Shown: positions 60,647-64,000 of the stretch, piece after piece
Position numbering within the stretch: position 1 is the stretch's first letter
Layout of the letters: every line of letters begins with the position of its first letter
Assembly (NCBI GenBank): GCA_964554335.1
Contig: CAZKOF010000001.1
Span: 18,899 to 82,898 of the forward strand
Source: UBA3263 sp964554335
GTDB taxonomy: Bacteria; Bacteroidota; Bacteroidia; Bacteroidales; Muribaculaceae
Length of the DNA stretch: 64,000 nucleotides
Reading direction: 5' to 3'
The notes under the pieces: model-generated
What the model saw: only the letters and a program-made list of their open reading frames with translations
The model's database searches: none
What the model was told of the DNA's origin: nothing
Translations under genes and position numbers: made by a program

Positions 60647-61789
60647 ATGCACCAGATATTTGAACAGAATCAATCGATGATAGTTGGCGTAACTGCATCA
60701 TTCTTAGTAAGCTTATTGCTGACCGGTATAATAATTCCGAAAATCCTGTTGATAGCATACCGCAAAAAACTTTTCGATGTACCCGACGCACGCAAAATTC
60801 ATAAAGGTGCAATTCCCCGACTTGGCGGCATTGCGTTCGTGCCTTCGGTGATTTTTGCCATATGTCTGGTTATCGGCATATTTAGTCTTCCGATATATAA
60901 CAGTCTGACGGAGGTGTTGGTGACGTCGAATGCTGCCCGGGCAATCTGTTTCAGTGTCTGCGGCCTGTTGTTGCTCTATCTGGTCGGCATAGCCGATGAT
61001 TTGGTTGGAGTGCTCTACCGGGCAAAGTTTGTCGTGCAGTTGATTTCGGCGGTTTTGCTGGTATGTGGCGGCATATGGATTTGTAATCTCGACGGTTTCT
61101 GCGGGGTTTACGCGTGGCCCGACGTTTGCGGCTGCATGTTGACGCTGCTCGTTACCGTCTTTTTTGTAAATGCAATAAACCTCATTGACGGTATTGACGG
61201 CCTGGCATCAGGACTGAGCGCGGTTGCGATGGTTTTCTACGGTGTGATGTTCGCCTGGAGTGGCGACACCATCGATGCGATGATTGCCTTTGCCACGCTC
61301 GGCACGCTGGTTCAGTTCTTTTACTATAATGTCTTCGGCAACCCGACGATGGAAAAGAAAATATTCATGGGCGATACCGGATCACTCTGCATTGGATTCA
61401 TACTGACCTACCTGTCAGTTTCATTGACCCGCCGGCCAATGCTGATGGATTCAGACCTGAATTCAATGGTTGTTGCTTTCTCGCCGATGATTGTGCCCTG
61501 TTTCGACGTGCTGCGCGTCTTTTTCGACCGCATCAGATCGGGTAAGAGTCCTTTCCTCCCCGACAAGGCCCACATTCACCACAAGCTCCTGCGCCTGGGT
61601 ATGTCAACCCCGCGCGCTATGGTCACGATTTTGTGTATCTCCATGGGCTTCATTGTTGTCAACATCTTGTTGTCGCCCTATGTCAACTCGGCGATTCTGA
61701 TACTCGCAGACCTCGTTGTTTGGATCTGTTACCATTATTGGCTCAACTACCGCATCAAGCGCTATGAAGGCGCTGCGGCGCGCTCCTGA
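60647..61789 (+). CDS. Undecaprenyl-phosphate GlcNAc-1-phosphate transferase (WecA/MraY superfamily)
   Basis: A 380-aa polytopic enzyme with about eleven helices. Family motifs in order are KLFDVPDARKIHKGAIPRLGG, VGIADDLVG (the DD motif), FFVNAINLIDGIDGLASGLS, KIFMGDTGSL and the cytoplasmic HIHH loop (DKAHIHHKLLRLG), which separates WecA-type enzymes from MraY. It transfers HexNAc-1-P to undecaprenyl phosphate to start O-antigen or another surface glycan. With the sugar-1-P transferase at 19477 it is the second chain-initiating enzyme in this window. Confidence 0.93.
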   Translation: MHQIFEQNQSMIVGVTASFLVSLLLTGIIIPKILLIAYRKKLFDVPDARKIHKGAIPRLGGIAFVPSVIFAICLVIGIFSLPIYNSLTEVLVTSNAARAICFSVCGLLLLYLVGIADDLVGVLYRAKFVVQLISAVLLVCGGIWICNLDGFCGVYAWPDVCGCMLTLLVTVFFVNAINLIDGIDGLASGLSAVAMVFYGVMFAWSGDTIDAMIAFATLGTLVQFFYYNVFGNPTMEKKIFMGDTGSLCIGFILTYLSVSLTRRPMLMDSDLNSMVVAFSPMIVPCFDVLRVFFDRIRSGKSPFLPDKAHIHHKLLRLGMSTPRAMVTILCISMGFIVVNILLSPYVNSAILILADLVVWICYHYWLNYRIKRYEGAAARS

Positions 61790-61865
61790 ACAGGCGCGGA
61801 CGTCCGGAAACTTTTTTGCTCTCGCAGACGTTTGAGCGGTAGAAACAGATTTTTACTATATATCT

Positions 61866-62027
61866 ATGAGCAAAAAAGGAAAAACTGCAACCACAGTCTG
61901 GACTGTTATCGGCGTGGTCGTTCTTATTGTGTTGTTACTTTTGTGGCTGACCGATGCTATGTCTGTGGGCGACACCGACGTTAACGCTCCGCTAACTTTT
62001 CTTGGAAATTTCGTGAACATTGCGTAA
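61866..62027 (+). CDS. Small single-pass membrane protein (53 aa)
   Basis: ATG 61866 opens a 53-codon frame: a basic N-terminus (MSKKGKTATTVW), one strong membrane helix (TVIGVVVLIVLLLLWLTD), and a short acidic, probably extracytoplasmic tail (AMSVGDTDVNAP). The charge pattern predicts N-in topology. Similar tiny proteins with a K-rich start and a GDTDV tail occur in Bacteroidales as far as I recall, but no function is known to me. Its TAA stop is the first part of the -7 box of the next gene. No clear promoter precedes it. Confidence 0.68.
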   Translation: MSKKGKTATTVWTVIGVVVLIVLLLLWLTDAMSVGDTDVNAPLTFLGNFVNIA

Positions 62028-62032
62028 ATTTG
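62002..62032 (+). promoter_or_regulatory. Promoter of the phosphoglucomutase gene (-33 TTG, -7 TAAATTTG)
   Basis: TTG 62002-62004 and TAAATTTG 62025-62032 are 20 bp apart, inside the last codons and stop of the small membrane protein. The ATG at 62076 follows 43 bp later. Confidence 0.75.
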
Positions 62033-62075
62033 CGCAATTCCAAAATCCAAACCATACAACAAACCACGATAACCA

Positions 62076-63824
62076 ATGGAAACAAACGAACAACTGCTCA
62101 CGTCTGTCCGCGCAAAGGCTGCTGAATGGCTCAGCGACGGCTACGACGAGCCTACGCGCGCCGAAGTCAAGCGCATGCTCGACGCTGAAGACCCCACCGA
62201 ACTCATCGAGAGCTTTTATAAAGACCTCGAATTCGGTACCGGAGGCCTTCGCGGAATCATGGGCGCCGGAACTAACCGCATGAACCGCTACACGGTTGGC
62301 GCGGCAACCCAGGGCCTGGCAAACTACCTCAACGAAGCTTTTGCCGACCTCCCCGAAATCAAGGTTGCAGTTGGCCACGATGTGCGCAACAATTCGCGCG
62401 AGTTCGCCGAAATAGTCGCCGACGTATTCTCGGCAAACGGAATCACGGTATATCTCTTCGACAACTTCCGACCCACTCCCGAACTCTCGTTCGCCATCCG
62501 TGAACTCGGTTGCCAGAGCGGCGTCAACATAACCGCCTCGCATAACCCCAAAGAGTATAACGGCTATAAGGCATATTGGAGCGACGGCGCCCAGATTATA
62601 GCCCCCCACGACGTCAACATCGTGTCGCGCGTGGCGTCGATTACTCCCGATGACATCAAGTTCGGCGGCGACAAGAGCCGCATCCATATCATCGGCGAAG
62701 AGATTGACCGCAAGTTCCTCGACTCAATCAAAGGCCTGCAGCTAAGCCCCGATATCGTCAAGAAGCATAGCGATTTGAAGATTGTCTATACTCCTATCCA
62801 CGGTACCGGCGTGAAACTCGTGCCCGAAAGCCTCAAGAATTACGGCTTCACCAACATCATCCATGTTCCCGAACAGGACGTTCCCTCAGGCGAGTTCCCC
62901 ACGGTTGAGAGTCCCAATCCCGAGAATCCGTCGGCAATGGCAATGGCCATAGCTAAGGCAAAGGAGACCAATGCCGACATCGTAATGGCCTCGGACCCAG
63001 ACGCCGACCGAATCGGCTGCGTCATGCGCAACAATCAGGGCGAGTATGTTCTCATCAACGGCAACCGGATCGTGATGATTTTGCTCAACTACATCATTAC
63101 GCGCAATAAGGAACTCGGCCTGATAAAGGGCAACGAATATATCGTCAAGACCATCGTGACCACAGAGGTTATCAAGAGCATTGCCGAAAAAGCCGGCATC
63201 AAGATGTTTGACTGCTACACGGGCTTCAAATGGATTGCCGCAGTTATCCGCGACAACGAGGCGTCGATGCGCTATCTCGGCGGCGGAGAGGAGAGCTACG
63301 GCTTCCTGGCCGAAACCTTCTGTCGCGACAAGGATTCGGTCAGCGCAATCTGTCTGATGGCAGAGGCCTGCGCATGGGCTAAGGAGAAAGGCATGGACTT
63401 CGGTCAGATGCTCGCAGAAATCTATCTGCAGAACGGCTTCTCGCTCGAGGAGGGCATCAGCGTTGTGCGTCCCGGAAAGACCGGTGCAGAAGAGATTCAG
63501 CAGATGATGAAGAACTTCCGCGCCAACCCGCCCAAGACCCTCGGCGGCAGCCCCGTAGAGACCATCAAAGACTATAGCGATCTAAATGTCAGGAACGTAG
63601 CATCCGGTCAGGTAACCAAGATGGATATGCCTGTAACCAGCAATGTGCTACAGTATTTCACGGCCGACGGCTCCAAGGTCAGCATACGTCCTTCGGGCAC
63701 CGAGCCGAAAATCAAGTTCTACATCGAGGCAAAGCACCCGATGGGCACCATCAACGACTATGACCAAGCCGAGCGCGAGGCCAAAGCGAAGATTGCCGCT
63801 ATCAAAGCTGACCTCGGCATCTGA
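62076..63824 (+). CDS. Phosphoglucomutase/phosphomannomutase family enzyme
   Basis: A 582-aa alpha-D-phosphohexomutase that interconverts hexose 1- and 6-phosphates, feeding nucleotide-sugar synthesis. Four family loops are present: GTGGLRGIMGAG at the N-terminus, phosphoserine Ser155 in TASHNP, the Mg site DPDADR (307-312), and the sugar-binding GGGEESYG. The phosphate-binding SIRPSGTEPKIKFY is near the C-terminus. Length fits the long PgcA-type class common in Bacteroidota and Firmicutes. Sugar specificity is not readable. Confidence 0.95.
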   Translation: METNEQLLTSVRAKAAEWLSDGYDEPTRAEVKRMLDAEDPTELIESFYKDLEFGTGGLRGIMGAGTNRMNRYTVGAATQGLANYLNEAFADLPEIKVAVGHDVRNNSREFAEIVADVFSANGITVYLFDNFRPTPELSFAIRELGCQSGVNITASHNPKEYNGYKAYWSDGAQIIAPHDVNIVSRVASITPDDIKFGGDKSRIHIIGEEIDRKFLDSIKGLQLSPDIVKKHSDLKIVYTPIHGTGVKLVPESLKNYGFTNIIHVPEQDVPSGEFPTVESPNPENPSAMAMAIAKAKETNADIVMASDPDADRIGCVMRNNQGEYVLINGNRIVMILLNYIITRNKELGLIKGNEYIVKTIVTTEVIKSIAEKAGIKMFDCYTGFKWIAAVIRDNEASMRYLGGGEESYGFLAETFCRDKDSVSAICLMAEACAWAKEKGMDFGQMLAEIYLQNGFSLEEGISVVRPGKTGAEEIQQMMKNFRANPPKTLGGSPVETIKDYSDLNVRNVASGQVTKMDMPVTSNVLQYFTADGSKVSIRPSGTEPKIKFYIEAKHPMGTINDYDQAEREAKAKIAAIKADLGI

Positions 63825-63847
63825 TTTTCACTTCCCGGACCCTACAA

Positions 63848-63880
63848 ATCGGGCGACGCCACATTTCGGCGCCGCCCGAT
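63848..63880. terminator. Hairpin after the phosphohexomutase gene, probable terminator
   Basis: ATCGGGCGACGCC (63848-63860) pairs with GGCGCCGCCCGAT (63868-63880) with one mismatch and a 7-nt loop. Only a weak T-rich stretch follows, so termination strength is uncertain. The remaining bases to 64000 show no gene that I can support. Confidence 0.55.
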
Positions 63881-64000
63881 GTATTATAACGCATTTGGTA
63901 AAGCCACGGCAACAAAGCCGCGCTTTATGTTCCGCCAGGTTAACCTTTAACCTATAACTTTCATTGAAGTTACGTAATATCCCAGCCGATCTCTGCCATG

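Overview
The window reads as a chromosomal segment of a Bacteroidota bacterium of the order Bacteroidales. A gut Muribaculaceae-type genome is my best inference, from the fairly high GC together with the gene content. Direct signs are the many TAnnTTTG (-7) promoters, several with a TTG/TTTG box about 20 bp upstream, a SusC/SusD pair, DUF4293 and DUF4923 proteins, type III glutamine synthetase, the methylmalonyl-CoA mutase pair, the LL-diaminopimelate aminotransferase route, an M56-TonB sensor with a BlaI repressor, and lipoproteins with acidic residues after the lipobox cysteine. No rRNA, tRNA, CRISPR array, integrase or transposase was recognised.

Layout. 1-1933: AT-rich end of a surface-glycan cluster (partial GT4 and a CDP-glycerol glycerophosphotransferase-like protein). 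1968-5177: exported tricorn-like protease. 5178-5849: terminator and a probable stand-alone structured RNA with its own promoter and terminator. 5850-9844: mutAB. 9998-16116 (+): glnS, TPR protein, SPOR protein, folE, DUF4293, GT2 and a frameshifted lipoprotein. 16103-22630 (-): an overlapping operon of DUF349 protein, sugar-phosphate transferase, recQ, GtrA-like protein and asnA. 22788-24521: blaI with two operator palindromes, then an M56-TonB sensor gene broken by an in-frame TGA. 24522-26246: a large inverted-repeat element, a HEPN/MNT toxin-antitoxin pair, and hipB with an internally deleted hipA. 26395-32587: SusC, SusD and a third surface lipoprotein. 32839-36694: obg and a frameshifted MG2/plug-type exported protein. 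36777-41725: a GT39/GT2/LAB_N glycolipid-modification operon running on into rsmI and two lipoproteins. 41791-44372: TrkH and TrkA K+ uptake. 44523-51226: S9 peptidase, ABC exporter, Xaa-Pro aminopeptidase, gamma-carbonic-anhydrase-like protein. 51219-55441: dapF, dapL, glnA type III. 55443-56170: AT-rich zeta-toxin island, toxin interrupted by TAA. 56167-57185: two tRNA-proofreading deacylases. 57189-60443 (-): sufCDS without sufB. 60647-63824: WecA-like transferase, a 53-aa membrane protein, and a phosphoglucomutase-type enzyme.

Common themes are envelope glycan assembly (GT4, GlcNAc-1-P and sugar-1-P transferases, GT39 module, GtrA), amino-acid and cell-wall nitrogen supply (AsnA, GlnA, DapF/DapL), and B12-dependent propionate/succinate metabolism (MutAB). 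The accessory material is partly decayed: at least five reading frames are interrupted (blaR-like, hipA, zeta toxin, lipoprotein at 15315, plug protein at 34095). The best candidates for something undescribed are the RNA at 5339-5680, the two-operator BlaI switch joined to a sensor with a stop codon inside a membrane helix, the inverted-repeat element at 24609-24787, and a perfect 16-bp hairpin inside dapF. All assignments come from reading the sequence; no database search was possible.
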